DNA from: Pseudomonadota bacterium
Lineage (GTDB): Bacteria; Pseudomonadota; Gammaproteobacteria; Steroidobacterales; Steroidobacteraceae
DNA: 5,644 nt
NCBI GenBank assembly: GCA_947454665.1
Contig: CANGMU010000162.1
Location: forward strand, 1-5,644
Direction of reading: 5' to 3'
The notes below the pieces were generated by a model. It ran no database searches. It saw only the letters and a list, made by a program, of their open reading frames with translations, and was not told the DNA's origin. Both the position numbers and the translations under genes were made by a program. Positions 4,854 to 5,644 of the stretch are shown piece by piece. Every line of letters begins with the position of its first letter. Positions within the stretch are counted from its first letter, which is position 1.

Positions 4854-5644
4854 GCGACCGCCCGACTTTCACCACCCGCGCCGTGCGCGCGGGCCTTGAA
4901 TCCGACGATACGACCGGCGCCGTCGTTCCGCCGCTGCACCTGACGTCGAACTTCGCGTTCAAGGGGTATGGCGAGAAGCGCAAGTACGACTACTCCCGTT
5001 CCGGCAACCCGACGCGTGACCTGCTGGGCAACGCGCTGGCCGATCTGGAAGGCGGTGCGGGCGGCGTCATCACGTCATCGGGCATGTCGGCCATTGCGGT
5101 CATCGGCCATCTGCTGCCGCAGGGCGCGCGCATCGTCGCGCCGCATGACTGCTACGGGGGCACCTTCCGCCTGTTCGCGGCCTGGCAGCGCCGTGGCGAA
5201 CTCACGGTCGATTTCGTGCGCTTCGCCGATGCGGATGCCCTGGAGCGTGCGCTCTCGCAGCCGACAGCGCTGTTGTGGATCGAAACGCCGAGCAACCCGC
5301 TGCTGCGCATCACCGACATCGAAGCCCTCGCACGTCGCGCGCATGAAGTGGGCGCACTGGTCGCCGTCGACAACACCTTCCTGTCGCCGGGCTGGCAGCA
5401 GCCGCTCGCGCTGGGCGCGGACCTCGTCGTCCACTCGACGACGAAGTACCTGAACGGCCACAGCGACGTGGTAGGTGGCGCCGTGGTGTCGGCGAAGCAG
5501 GAGATCCACGACCAGGTCGCCTGGTGGGCGAACTGCCTCGGCCTCACCGGTTCGCCGTTCGACAGCTTCCTGACGCTACGCGGCCTGCGCACTCTGCAGG
5601 CGCGACTGGCCGTGCACGGCCGCAATGCCGAGGCGCTCGCCAAC
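4850..5644 (+). CDS. metB: Cystathionine gamma-synthase MetB (C-terminus cut by window edge)
   Basis: MetB is a PLP enzyme of the Cys/Met metabolism family that condenses O-acyl-homoserine with cysteine to give cystathionine. From the GTG at 4850, 265 codons run open to the window edge, about two-thirds of the 386 residues of E. coli MetB. The alignment with that enzyme is nearly gapless and shifted by one residue. YSRSGNPTRDLL is at 48-59 (phosphate-binding Tyr48 and Arg50 from the partner subunit), SGMSAI at 77-82, and APHDCYGGTFRLF at 97-109 (Tyr102 stacks on PLP). ETPSNPLLRI is at 145-154 and DNTFLSP at 174-180 (Asp174). HSTTKYLNGHSD is at 195-206, with Lys199 as the Schiff-base lysine, equivalent to Lys198. 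The C-terminal domain with the carboxylate-binding Arg lies outside. The start overlaps the metX stop (GTGA). O-succinylhomoserine sulfhydrylase or cystathionine gamma-lyase are related alternatives, but E. coli MetB is the closest match by eye. Confidence 0.93.
   Translation, partial: MSDRPTFTTRAVRAGLESDDTTGAVVPPLHLTSNFAFKGYGEKRKYDYSRSGNPTRDLLGNALADLEGGAGGVITSSGMSAIAVIGHLLPQGARIVAPHDCYGGTFRLFAAWQRRGELTVDFVRFADADALERALSQPTALLWIETPSNPLLRITDIEALARRAHEVGALVAVDNTFLSPGWQQPLALGADLVVHSTTKYLNGHSDVVGGAVVSAKQEIHDQVAWWANCLGLTGSPFDSFLTLRGLRTLQARLAVHGRNAEALAN

Overview
The window is GC-rich, densely packed proteobacterial DNA holding two divergent amino-acid biosynthesis operons. The enzymes resemble E. 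coli HisG, HisD and MetB closely enough to align by eye. The order TrpR-family gene-hisG-hisD-hisC, together with a SAM-I riboswitch in front of a metX-metB pair, suggests a gammaproteobacterium of the Xanthomonadales type. That placement rests on gene order and protein resemblance recalled from memory, not on a search.

Minus strand, 3517 down to 1: a small TrpR/YerC-family DNA-binding protein, then hisG (ATP phosphoribosyltransferase, long form), hisD (histidinol dehydrogenase) and hisC (histidinol-phosphate aminotransferase, cut by the window edge). Junctions are an 8-base overlap, a 2-base gap and a 4-base ATGA overlap, so this is one translationally coupled operon. The rest of the his genes probably lie to the left, outside the window.

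Divergent control region, 3518-3848: next to the regulator is a palindrome, TGTGCTA-N6-TAGCACA (3544-3563). It has the same half-site spacing as the E. coli TrpR operator and is probably the autoregulatory and his-operon operator. On the plus strand a good sigma-70-like promoter (3593-3622) would start transcription at about the first base of a well-formed SAM-I (S-box) riboswitch (3630-3735). A leader of about 113 bases with complementary segments around a purine-rich Shine-Dalgarno-like sequence follows.

Plus strand, 3849 to 5644: metX (homoserine O-acyltransferase, alpha/beta-hydrolase fold) and metB (cystathionine gamma-synthase, cut by the window edge), coupled through a GTGA overlap. 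They activate homoserine and condense it with cysteine, the first committed steps to methionine, and are controlled by the end product S-adenosylmethionine through the riboswitch.

No mobile element, CRISPR array, tRNA or rRNA was seen. The most interesting points are the probable TrpR-type operator controlling histidine genes, a Thr at a normally Asn NAD-contact position of HisD, and the possible translational expression platform of the SAM riboswitch.
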